Source: Myrmaecium sp. VS I D KN 1
Lineage: Eukaryota > Ascomycota > Dothideomycetes > Valsariales > Valsariaceae
Assembly (NCBI GenBank): GCA_019775845.1
Contig: JADQAV010000009.1
Coordinates: 124,001-188,000, forward strand
Length of the DNA stretch: 64,000 nt
Direction: 5' to 3'
This document shows positions 22,650-33,099 of this stretch, piece after piece (positions within the stretch are counted from its first letter, which is position 1; each line of letters starts with the position of its first letter). A program made the position numbers and the translations under genes. The notes beneath the pieces were generated by a model that did no database searches, was not told the DNA's origin, and saw nothing but the letters and a program-made list of their open reading frames with translations.

Positions 22650-23990
22650 ATCGCGATCAAATGAGATGTGATCACCGCCTTCTTATCCATCACTTCACCT
22701 TGCCCCGCAGCAAATGAAACCACTTCGTTTCACGCTATACATAACATTTTCGACGAAGCCCCGGCATTTTCATCTTTTTCCTTGCCCAATACCGGCCCTC
22801 ATCAGCATCAGCGCCAACATCAGCAGGCGAAGCGCTTCTGCGCCATGTCCTACACCCATACAATACATTTTGAAAGCCATGAGGAGCGCAAAACCCCTCG
22901 CCGCTCACCTACCACCCACCACCTACACCTCCACTCCGCGTACGATCAAGACGCACACGACCAAGACGAAAGAAAACAGGAAACAGCCAACATTTCACGC
23001 CCTCGCCCTCCCCATGCCCCCAAATCATCCCGCATGCTGGCCTGACCTCCAGCGCGATTCGATTCCTTCAATTCCACCCATCCCATCTATCTATCACGCT
23101 TACAAGCTTGCTTGTACTGTACTTGTACTGTACATACCGATCCCCGCAAACTTCGGAAACGCCACCCCCCAACCATCATCCAATACCATTTCTTTACCTT
23201 TCCCTTCTTCTTCTTCTTCTTCTTCTTCGGTCTTGGAGCATTCATGGAGGGCTTTTTTTATTCTTTCTTCTTTCTGCCGTTGGATGTCTCCTTTTCCTTC
23301 TATCTCTTGCTTTTCTTCTTTTTTTTCTTCTTTTTTTATTCGCAGACTCTCCGTCTACTCACTGCCTGGGATCCATAGTCGAGGTGTGGTGCATACGCGT
23401 AGGATAGAAGAATCGGAGGCTATTTTTCCCGGTGGCCAGGGTGAGGGGGGTATTGGTTGTTTCTTCCTCTTCGTTTTTTTTTTTCTTATTTTTTCAGCTC
23501 TTCCTTTCTGGCGTTGCATTTGCTTTTTCTTTTTGTTTTTGTTTTTTCCCTTCCTCTCTATTGGACAAGGACATCCGGCATCATAGAGTTTGTCTTTTTT
23601 TTGCCTGCTTATAGACGGCATGTTTTTTTGCTTTGTTTGGGCACAGATTGGGTATCTTTCTTGTCGATACTTCTTCTCCCCTGTTCTTAGCTTTCGTATT
23701 GTTGTGCGCTGCTTTTATAGACTCACGAACTTGGATAGATACATCATATACCAACAACCTAAAACGGAGTTTGCTTTTTGTTTATTTGCTTGGTCTTTTA
23801 TTGTTCTTTGAGGGGGGCACTGCGCAACTATTATTTAATGGAGAGATAGGAAAAAGAAGCACGTCCAGGATAAACAGACAAATAGAGACATCGATGCAAA
23901 GCCCCCCTCCCCTCCCCCTCCCCGTTTCCAGGTCCCCAGTCCCTCTTCCGATATTCGTACAGTAGCTACCGACCCTACCGACCAACCAAC
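22650..23990. other. Intergenic between converging genes, pyrimidine-rich
   Basis: No supported gene. T/C-rich tracts (TTCTTC runs at 23200-23235, TTTTCTTC at 23305-23340, T-runs at 23460-23560) give hydrophobic-looking Phe/Leu frames that are composition artefacts. Probably the 3' UTRs of both flanking genes. Confidence 0.6.
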
Positions 23991-25083
23991 CTACAAGATC
24001 CCCGGAATGACCGCCTTCCGGCCCCCGACTTTCTCCGCGCCAAAACGGTCAAGGTACCAGCGCCGCTGCTGCAGGGCACGCGGCAGCATCGTCGCGATCT
24101 CATTGAACAAGAAGGAGCGGGCCGGGGTGCACGCCGCGCCGGCCACGAGCCAAAAGCCCGCCCACTCAATCCACTCGCAGAGGTAATGAGGGAAGAGGAT
24201 CCAGCGAAACAGGCCGGTGGGGTGGGGGAGGAGGTAGACCTTATCGACGCGGGCCGCCTCGGCGCGGCGAGCCGCCGCCCGCCGGATCTCCCGCAGCTCG
24301 TCCTCGTGGTAGGCGTTCCCGAGGAGACCCCAGGCCCAGAGGGTGGTGCCGAGGGCGAGGGGCACGAGCCGGCCGGCCCAGTCGCCGGCGTGAGTGGGCC
24401 CGTAGCCGGCGAGCCAGCCGCCGAGGCAGGTGGCGTTGGTGAGCTGGAAGGCGAGGGCCATGGCCCAGACGAGCGGGTGGATGGGGGACATGCTTGGGTT
24501 CAGGAGGAGGGGGGAGAGGATGGCGCGGTAGGTGTAGTGGATTGTCTTTGGATGGGGAGGGGTTGGGTTAGTTTGGTGGTTCTTCTTGGTATGGTGTATG
24601 GTTTTTGATGTCGGAGAGGGAGGGGGGTTGGTACGCGTGGGATTACATCTTGCTTGGAAAAAAGAAGAAACGCTTCGAGGAAAGGAAGAGGAAGGGGGGA
24701 GAACCCGGGGAAAGACATACGAACATGCCCGCCATCGTCCAGTTCGGCCAGGGCAGGCTGTCGATCCCGAGCTGCCGCGGCAGGGTGAACATGATGTACA
24801 GCAGGGTGAGGAAGCCCGGCGCCTCCATGGTGAACCAGGCCCACTTGCCGGGCAGATTGAGCCGGGATTGCCCGGACGTCTTGCCCATCGGGTACCAGTC
24901 GACGACATACTGGAATGTCGTGATCTATACTCAAGGAATTAGAGAAGGTGAGGACAGGCTGGTGTTTTGGTGGAAGCGGTGAGGGACTCTCTCGAGACAT
25001 ACCAAAGGGAAGAACTGCCAAAGGTAATTGATGAGCTCCCAGTTTTCCCTGCTGGGAGGGATGATGCCCTCAATGATTGCCAT
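23991..25083 (-). CDS. Steroid 5-alpha-reductase / 3-oxo-5-alpha-steroid 4-dehydrogenase family protein
   Basis: Three exons, 25083-25003, 24924-24721 and 24545-23991, all phase 0 with GTATGT donors, 279 aa. It opens MAIIEGIIPPSRENWELINYLW. Family members are ER membrane enzymes that reduce a double bond in steroids or polyprenols using NADPH. Seen: several hydrophobic segments (MEAPGFLTLLYIMFTLP near 60-75, AMALAFQLTNATCLGGWLAGY in exon 3, LVPLALGTTLWAWGLLGNAYHE), and the C-terminal signature GLFRWILFPHYLCEWIEWAGFWLVAG, matching the cofactor-binding end of the steroid_dh domain. A positively charged helix (ELREIRRAAARRAE) lies before it. The true substrate in fungi is not settled. Note HYTYRAILSPLL, matching the conserved HY.YR block after intron 2. 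Confidence 0.85.
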
Positions 25084-25562
25084 AATGATCTTCTCCGGCC
25101 TGTAACTTCGCCGCGCGCAGGAACTCTGCTATTTTCCATCGGTGAAAAGAAGTTGTGAAAATATATTAGCCGTACCATCAATGGTTGGCGTCATCGACAC
25201 AATATGCTTGGCATGTACCCCCTGTTCCGCTCCACGCAAGGCTGCAACGACATGTCATTTAGATTTATGCAAGTTTGCACGACTGTGCCACAGATCCGCA
25301 GAACAAGAGCATCAGTTACACTAATGGGAATACTTGGGATAAACTAGGCCAAGGGCGTACGTGTCAAGTTGTTACAACAAATATCGGAAGCACTTTCGCC
25401 TCCCAAAAAAATCCTGCGACGCCAGCTATTGAAACCCCCTTAAGCTCACAGTGGCTTAAGACCGATAGAATAGAGAAAGTCAGAGATCATCCGTCACTTC
25501 AGACTCCAACGTGTCGTGTCCCAATCCCAGGGCCGGTATGTTTCTCCGCGGCTTCGCCGACA
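25084..25562. other. Short intergenic region
   Basis: About 480 bp between the reductase start and the DUF2408 stop, both on the minus strand. No gene seen; it holds the reductase promoter and the neighbour's 3' UTR. Confidence 0.6.
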
Positions 25563-27322
25563 TCACGATCCGCTTTCTTCATTTTCCTCGTTCTCGTCTG
25601 CCTGCGTCCGCAGTTCGTAGCACAATTCGAAACACTCTTCCAGCAGCTGGCACACGCTCCCTTGCCCGTCTGGGATGTCTTCACCGATCATGAACTTCCC
25701 GTCCACCCGCATGTTGTCAATGGAGTGAAGCTGTCGAATGTTAGCATGGAACTCGTTGAGCTAAGTGGGCATCCAAACCTTCATGCTATAAGGATAGAGT
25801 TCCCGCGGAGAAGAGACACCACCGGACTTCTTTACTTCGTGCAGACACCTGCGAAGCGTCCGAAGCTGGTTGTATATCGGGAGGAGGGCTTCGGAAACTG
25901 GTTCGGACGTGACGATCAAATGATAGATCATAGCGTAGCATTTTCGGAGGAGGTACAAAAGCGTCTGAAACGAAGCGTGAGTAACGAATTACAACCAAGA
26001 GCTTTAGATTACCTACCCTCTGAGCATGTAGGTCAGCCGGGTTCCCTAAAGCGTCAACGAAGTTCCCGTCGACTCTGGACTCGTCAATCCGGTCGAGCTG
26101 TCTTTGAAAACTGTAGAGGTCTGTTTCCCGGAGCGACCAGGAATGTGTCAGGGTAAGCTTCTCAAGCTGACTTCTGATGTTGATCAATCTTTGGTAAACG
26201 TCCATGAATCGTTCGTCGATCTTCCCTCTCCTGTAGAAACGTCAGTACGAGTGGGGAAGCGCTGGAAGCTGAGACTCACTTCTGTTGGACAATTTCAGCC
26301 CACAGGAAACATCGATGAAGCAGGTCTTTACACAGCTTTTCCGCAGACACAGCCTTCTGATCCTTGTCGTTAGGTACTTGCATCTGAAGGTGGGTAGCTG
26401 CGAGACGCTCTTCGATGGTCTCGCCTTCGACGGCGTTGCTCTCCTCTCCCAAGCTTGCTTGCACTTCCTTTAGCTGCTGTACAAGCTCATTCACCTCCTT
26501 TTCGGGATACTGAATCAGGTTAGTCATGCCCCCACGAAGAAACGCGTGCGAGCCTTACTTTGGACCGGGTATTGCAAGCGGCTAAGGACCTTAGGATTGA
26601 GACAAGCTTGTCATATATGGGTGTAAGCTCTGGAGTCAATTGCGACACAGCAAGTTGAAGCCTTGACAGAATGTTTTCGCATACGTCGATGCGGGCCTCG
26701 AGTAGCGTAACAACATGTGGACTGTACTTGTCTCTTCCTCTTCTGCAGTACTCGCGGTACTCCTCGAGCTTGTGGCTGATGGATTCGAGATCCTTGGGTG
26801 AAAAGAACGCAGCTTCTTCCAAGTGATCGAGAAGGCGCTAAAGGAACGATCAGATACAGCACCCTCAGGTCCCTTCGAATACTTACTTTCACGGTTGATA
26901 TAGCGGAATATCTGAATACTTTATCAGCCTGAGCCACAATCTAAGCGCAATCTGTATCAGACAACATACACAGCAGGTGCTTCGTGGTTCTTTCCGATGG
27001 TCAAAAACGACAATGAAATCAACTGAAAGCAGTCGTCTAGTACAGTATCGACTACATGCATGTATTAGCTATAAGGCCCAGAATGGCCTACAGTTGGCGG
27101 AATACCTCGGTTCTGTTCGAGTCGCTTTGAGGCTCGGATTTCATTGATGTGTTCAACCTCTTTTACCAACTGCTCGTACAGGTTAATCACATCTTGAGAC
27201 TTGACATAAGTTGACCTATCGCCCTTCAATAGTTCGAGCTGGGTTCGGATGCCAAGCAATCTGTCCAGGATGGGTTGCTCCTTCGGATCAAGCGGCAGCC
27301 GCACGGCCGGCGAATCAGTCAT
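25563..27322 (-). CDS. DUF2408 family protein
   Basis: Eight exons: 27322-27106, 27036-26972, 26940-26887, 26837-26559, 26509-26280, 26230-26017, 25964-25779 and 25730-25563, 470 aa. Every junction is in phase and rebuilds a continuous helical protein. Key rebuilt segments: LEQNR|DDCFQLISLSFLTIGK, AISTVK|RLLDHLEEAAFFSPKDL, VQQK|RGKIDERFMDVYQ, YPYSMK|LHSIDNMRVDGKF. I recognise the fungal DUF2408 family, whose function I do not know. It looks like a repeat protein: two helical modules, each with a 'RLxxIRxQLExL' start (residues 22-31 and again near 315) and a DNMRVDGKF/ESRVDGNF pair. No signal peptide or membrane span. The donor at 26971 (GTGTAT) is weak; the stronger GTATGT two bases on breaks the frame. 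Codon usage is less GC-biased than in its neighbours. It is divergent from ribosomal P1. Confidence 0.82.
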
Positions 27323-28108
27323 GGTCTGTTGCGGATGATATGGCTTGAATAAACGTTGGGAAGAAGCAAGGTGAGGTTTCAGAGTCGGTTCAACAAGGTT
27401 CGATGGTCGGTAACGTACGCGGGTGTGTACGACAGGAAGTTCGGAGATGCCGGGTCTCGCGTTGTCTCGACCTCCCCGTCTGACGTCGGTAAACTCAACT
27501 GAGGATCGCCGCCACGGAGCGGGGTGGAACGCTGAGGCCTGAGGCTACATTGCTGCTCTTGGCACTGTGCCTGATCAAGCGGACTCCGAACAACGCAAAT
27601 GGAAGCGCGTATCGTTCAGGATTCTCATGATTGAGGTGGAAGGGTGACTACTACGGATCTACTGGTAAATAGACAATGATAGGTGGTATCCCCATGTCTC
27701 AATTGAGCAGCCTAAGAGCAAGGGGGGCAGTGGACCTTTGTCGTTTACTAAGATACTCAGCGAACGGATAGCTCGACAAGTTCTCCCCCTCATATATCGC
27801 CAAGTGTAAAGGGCAGCTAATTGGTCCATAACCTTGTAGTAACTACTCGTCTCTCCGCACTTCTATCTTTGAGACTTAGCTATGGTGCGGTGCATCTTGA
27901 GGGTTCGAGGTTCGGGGCCGGGTACCTACAGACTTGGCGGGGTTCAGTTCCAAGGCCAGCTCGCGTAAAATAGTTTCGCCGAGCTGCCGACGAACCGCCA
28001 ATTCTCGCACACATTGGGATCGCGAAAACCAGCGTCGTTGAACATCATCCATCGCCGACAATACCCAACCCACCCGGATCCTCTACACAAATCCGACCAG
28101 CCGACACA
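27323..28108. promoter_or_regulatory. Shared upstream region (DUF2408 / ribosomal P1)
   Basis: 786 bp between divergent starts, with no supported ORF. It contains both promoters; a strong promoter is expected on the P1 side, but I see no clear TATA box. Confidence 0.55.
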
Positions 28109-28630
28109 ATGTCTACCGCCGAGCTCGCCAGTTCCTACGCCGCCCTCATCCTCGCCGATGACGGTGTTGAGATCACCGTACGCCAATCTCAGAATCTCCA
28201 AGACGTTATGCGCAGGACGTCGGCAGGCTAATACATCTCGCAGTCCGACAAGCTCCAGACTCTCATCAAGGCCGCTAAGATCGAGGAGGTTGAGCCCATC
28301 TGGACGACTCTGTTCGCCAAGGTACGCCCTGGAAAGGATCGCAATAGCTGTTAGGAAAACAACAGGTTCTGATTAGACCTACAGGCTCTTGAGGGCAAGG
28401 ACCTTAAGGAGCTCCTCCTGAACGTCGGCTCTGGTGGTGCCGCCGCCGCTCCCGCCGCTGGCGGTGCTGCCCCCGCCGCTGGCGAGGCCGCTGCCCCCGC
28501 TGCTGAGGAGAAGAAGGAAGAGGGTACGTTCCGCATTCATTGCGACTGCGTTCAGGTCCGGGTTGCTAACGTTTTCGCTACAGAGAAGGAGGAGTCCGAC
28601 GAGGACATGGGCTTCGGTCTCTTCGACTAA
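28109..28630 (+). CDS. rpp1: 60S acidic ribosomal protein P1
   Basis: Four exons, 28109-28177, 28244-28321, 28385-28523 and 28584-28630, 110 aa. It forms the lateral stalk of the large ribosomal subunit with P2 on P0 and recruits and activates elongation-factor GTPases. Seen: N-terminal dimerisation helices ([22 protein letters not shown], then [20 protein letters not shown]), [14 protein letters not shown], a flexible Ala/Pro/Gly hinge, and the acidic C-terminus [13 protein letters not shown] that contacts factors and is a CK2 phosphorylation target in the family. The N-terminus and the VEPIW motif mark it as P1 rather than P2. A tiny, intron-rich, highly expressed gene, as usual in Pezizomycotina. 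Confidence 0.96.
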
Positions 28631-29250
28631 GCGTCTCATGTTTCTTTCCTTTCCTGCATTTGGCTCTGGCCGGCGTCGTGTCCATGGAGCGGGTTAGCTT
28701 GCAGATTCCCAATAAAGATTTGATCCTCGGCACAGCATTGTTCACAAAAAAATGGGGCTGCGAGCTATCTGTGTGTATCCGATCATGGTTGTGGGACTCT
28801 GAATACTTTCGGCTCGGGAATGAGAGGACAAGCATTGGGACAAAATGAATCGAATGGATGACCAACCACTGCGCCTTTGCTTGAGCTGTGAACATCGTGG
28901 AAGAGTATCGTGGAAGAGTGTTGCCAGACCCAGTCCGATTGGTGCTCCCGGATCATATCATGACTGCCAGAAGCCTTTCCTGCCACGACCCTACTTCTCG
29001 TCAGCCCAGTATTGACTCGTCAATTGACTCCCACCCAAGTAGTTCAAATGCCAGATTGTTTACGACTCCAGTTATTTGCGGGCTGGTTCGCAGCGCAGTA
29101 GTGGTGCCTCTGAGTTGAATAGTGAAATGATGCCTCTGGAGCTTATCAGATCCCACCGCCCATCCAATCAGCAGTGGGGTCGGCCAATGACGGTCCCCTT
29201 CAAGCGGGAACTCTCCTGTAGCTCTCTCTCTCTCCGCCTCCGTACGTACA
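28631..29250. other. Intergenic: P1 3' flank / TRAPPC13 upstream
   Basis: No supported gene. AATAAA-type sequence (CCCAATAAAGATT near 28708-28720) lies about 80 bp after the P1 stop and could serve 3' end formation. Confidence 0.5.
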
Positions 29251-30454
29251 ATGGCTCACCAACGGACACACTCGACGAGCGAAGGCTTACGAGGTCCTCA
29301 CAGTGTCAGTTTGAAAGTGCTCCGGTAAGTAAGCCCACACTTTGGAGAAGCTCCGGTCACGAGGAAGATCACTACTAAACGCCTTTCACTCTCCGCAGCT
29401 TGTCCAAACCATCCCTCGCATATCAACACCCGCTCCCCCACAGCGGTAGCGGCGGCGGCGATGACCCAAGCAATGAATTCTACATATCCCCGCGAGCGTC
29501 CCTGAGCTACCCGTCCGCCGACGGAGTTGTCGACCCGTTCATCATCAGTCCCGTCCTCGAGCTCCCGGTCGCGTTCGGGCAGGCGTACGTCGGCGAGACA
29601 TTCTCGTGCACGCTCTGCGCCAACAATGAACTCGCAGGGCCGGAGGCCGGCCGCACTGTGAGCGGCGTGCGCCTGGTCGCGGAAATGCAGACGCCCTCAA
29701 ATCCAACCGGAGTCGCGCTGGAGCTACGCGGCGTTGAAAGGGAAGGACTCGACCGATCGCACACGCTCGACCCGGGCGACTCGATCCAGAAGATCCTGCG
29801 ATTCGAGCTGGTGGAGGAAGGGACACACATTTTGGCTGTCACCGTTACCTACACCGAAACCCAACTAGCCAGCGAGGGCAGAGCGGCTGGTGGGCGGGTG
29901 CGGACGTTCCGCAAGCTCTACCAGTTCGTCGCGCTGCAGCTACTCGCCGTGCGGACGAAGGCGGCCGAGCTGCCTGCGCGAAACGGCCTTAGCCGGTACG
30001 CGCTGGAGGCCCAGTTGGAAAACATGGGTGAGCATCCAATATCGATGGAGGTAAGGATAGTCTAAAAACAACAATATGTTTCAATGATGAGCAGGGCACG
30101 CATAACGGGGCTAGTATGTGCTAATCGCATCCGCAGGCTGTCAACATCGCGACACCACCGCAGTACCGATCGACATCGCTCAATTGGGATCTCCATCTGC
30201 TCTCGGGACAAGCCGCCCCGTCCAACTCCCCCGTGCTCAACCCGCGGGATGTCCATCAGGTCGCCTTCCTGATCGAGGAACGAGCGGCGGACGAGGCGGC
30301 CGATGAGCAACAAGCCAGCCCGCCCGTCCTCGCCGCTGCCGCCGCCGCTGCGGATGATGGGAGGAAAGCCCTCGGGCAGTTATCGATTCAATGGCGGAGC
30401 GCGCTGGGTGATCGCGGCTCACTGAGCACCGGCTGGCTCACCAGCAGGCGATGA
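29251..30454 (+). CDS. TRAPPC13-like (DUF974) trafficking protein
   Basis: Three exons, 29251-29324, 29399-30050 and 30137-30454, 347 aa. Exon 1 encodes MAHQRTHSTSEGLRGPHSVSLKVLR, joining to LSKPSLAYQHPLP, the conserved start of the family. Donor 30051 (GAG|GTAAGG) was preferred to the earlier GGTGAG because only it keeps the frame into AVNIATPPQYRSTSLNWDL. TRAPPC13 is a peripheral subunit of metazoan TRAPPIII/II, which activates Rab1/Rab11-type GTPases in Golgi and autophagy traffic; fungal orthologues keep the family domain. Seen: beta-rich LELPVAFGQAYVGETFSCTLCANNE, LEVEL-type strands (GTHILAVTVTYTE), FRKLYQF, and DVHQVAFLIE near the end. An Ala run is present near residue 310. Rather compact compared with animal proteins, normal for fungi. 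Confidence 0.88.
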
Positions 30455-31049
30455 CTCGGATTTAAACCATACGCCAGAGGAAACTATATCAGCTACCTTA
30501 TAAGTTCCTGCCAATCTGCGCACGACGCCCGAAAACGCCGCTCTTCCCTTTTTCGCCCACGTTTTCGGCGTCGCTGCGGTTCACGCGGCAATAGATGATC
30601 GCGTATGAACCTTCTTCCGCGAGGGAAAGGGGTGCGCAATCGTTGGCTATCCGTTGCCCCCTTGGTGGAGGGGGAGGAGGGTAGGGAACAGAGGTTATGA
30701 TCGGCGTGGAGACACGGTCCGCCAATACTCTCCATCTTGTACAACTGATACGGGCAGAGCACCGAGGGAGGCCCAAGCGTAGGGGTCCCGGCTGGCCTCA
30801 TGCAACAGCGGATCGCTCTGCTATGAGGGGGTGGGGTAGGGGATGGCGGCAATAGTAGTTGCTTGGGGGCCAGGAATGACTTGCGTTGGCTGTCACAGCT
30901 ACAAAGCTCCATGCGCAGTACGGATACATAGGTTCTCGATGGAATTCTGTATATCCGATCTCGATCGCGTCACCATGCTGCGCTGTACTGTAGAGCGGAG
31001 ATTTAGATCGGATGTCCGTCATATTGGGGGGTAATACATATATAGTATG

Positions 31050-31650
31050 GATGTGTCACTTGGGCCACATTATGAATCCATCCATGAGGCGGACAAGCGC
31101 AAGAGAATTCAAGTTCTAGGTGGTTACAGATTATGCTTCTTACAAGGAAAAAAAGAGAGAACGGAAGGTTTAGTGAGTAGTTTATATAGGCCTTAAGTTC
31201 TAATCACTCGATCGAGCTGCGAACTAGCATTGAATTAATTATATGTCGAGATCTATAATGATAGAGAAATGCGGAGCGCTATGAGTATATACTAAATATA
31301 TCGTACTCGGTGTACATCAGTCCCGGCCGGAAGATATACATCTTGGATTAGGGAAAGTAGAAGTACATGTATTTGCCCTTGACTTATATTACTCAGGAGG
31401 TATTGTAGAGTAGATTTATACAGAGTATAACATGTGGATATAGTTATATATATATATTTACTGTACACATGTGCCTCACTCTCGAAGATTCTTGATTATA
31501 TATAGATATAGTACAGTCCTCCTTATTAATAGTAAGCTATCCATATTTATACCACTGTATAGCTACTACCGCAGTCGATAGCGACGACATCAGATGAAGA
31601 TTGAAATAAATACCAGTCAAGCTTCCATCTAACGGATCCAGCCGAGCGAG
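31050..31650. other. AT-rich patch
   Basis: About 600 bp in which A and T dominate, including ATATATATATATTTAC (about 31445-31460) and many TATAG/TATATA words. No ORF, terminal repeats or domain remnants were seen. It could be a decayed, RIP-affected insertion or a simple AT island; the sequence alone does not decide. Confidence 0.5.
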
Positions 31651-33074
31651 GACCCTAGGTACCTTAGGTAAGCGAGACGAATTTAGCGCGATAAATACCG
31701 TCCCCGTCCCCGTCCCCTTCGCATTCGCATTCGTAATCGCAATAATGCCATCGCATCGCAGTTACAATCGCACGACCGTCGTCAGAGAAGAGAAATAAAA
31801 GAGAGATGAGAAACCTGGGGTCTGAGACCTTTCTTGTTTCTTCTTTTCGGGTTTCCCCCTTGTAAACCCCCACGTCACCAAGACCAAAACCAAAACCAAC
31901 ACACCACCACCACCTATAGTACTGTACCCACCCGCTCACCCCCCCGCCCCCCCCCCCTGCAGTTGGAGTGTCCGATGAACATGCGTGCGAGCGTGTGTGC
32001 GTGCGTGCCTGGCCTGAACCCTGGCGGGGGGGAGTTCAGGGGTTTTCTTCTTCCTTTTTTTTTCTTCTTCTTCCTCTTCTTCTTCTTCTTTAGAAGTAGA
32101 AGTCGGGATGACATGCGAACCACCTTACCTGACTACATATATACGCTCTGGCATATCATGTCTACAACTGTAAAGGTAGAAAGCGAGTGACGGGGAAAGG
32201 AGAATTCGGGGAGGTGGGCAAATCGTTTATGGGATAGCTAGGTAGCTACTTAGCTGGGTCAGTAGCTATGTAAGCCACGTAGTGCGAATGCGTATGCCGT
32301 ATGCCGTAGGTATGCTATATGCACATCTTTTTTTTGTCGGCGTGTGTCGGCGGAGACTCCAGAGCAAGTAAAGGCTTCAAACAACATACGTCTATATCTA
32401 TGTCTGCCTGGAGTATGTATGTACCTTACTCATTCACGGGTGCGTGGTAGATGGCGTTTCAGAGGACGGATCTCTCCGACCAGAAAAAGCTATCTAAAGT
32501 ACGCGTCCCTGAGGGGAGAGACCTGGATAAGGAGAGATATGTATGTATGTATTGCGTGGTGGTTAGGGGGCGGGTTGCACGCATCGCATCGCAGCGCAAT
32601 CGCGCACATGCCCCATCGATCGATCCATTCCTCTTCCCCTTCTCTCCGCTCCTCTCGCCTTTTTTTAGGTGGGTGAACGGGAACAGAGCGGGTTTTATGA
32701 GCTGGTCGTGTGGCGGCGGCTGTGAGTGTGCGTGTAAGTGGTTGCGTCGAGACTCGAGGGGGACATGGATGGATGGAAGGGGTCTGGGACTGTGAACTTC
32801 AGATGCGCGCGGACATCTCCGTGGGGGGGAACGTAAAGGAGGCTTTTTCTTGTTTATATATAAACATATGTACAATATGTACGTGCGATTTACTGTTTCG
32901 CAGGCGGACGGTACGTACCGACGGTACTACCTATTTATTCATTTGTGATAACGGACATATGTATGTACGAATAGATTGGAGGCGCTCTATTTTCAGATAA
33001 TTTTAGGAAAAAGAGAAAGGGAAGCAAGGGACGCGGTTCGCAACGGTCAATGGGTGGTTCGTGGCCGGTGAGAG

Positions 33075-33099
33075 AGGGGATGGGATGGGATGGGATGGG
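33075..33099. repeat. (GGGAT)n microsatellite
   Basis: About five GGGAT units in a row, non-coding. Confidence 0.85.

Noticed and set aside
23108-23690. Hydrophobic Phe/Leu-rich frames that look like membrane proteins
   Set aside because: They arise from T/C-rich tracts (TTCTTC, TTTTTC) in an intergenic region; no start context or conserved residues.
30237-30313. Possible extra gene overlapping the 3' exon of the TRAPPC13-like gene on the minus strand
   Set aside because: Frames here are short and wholly antisense to a supported exon.
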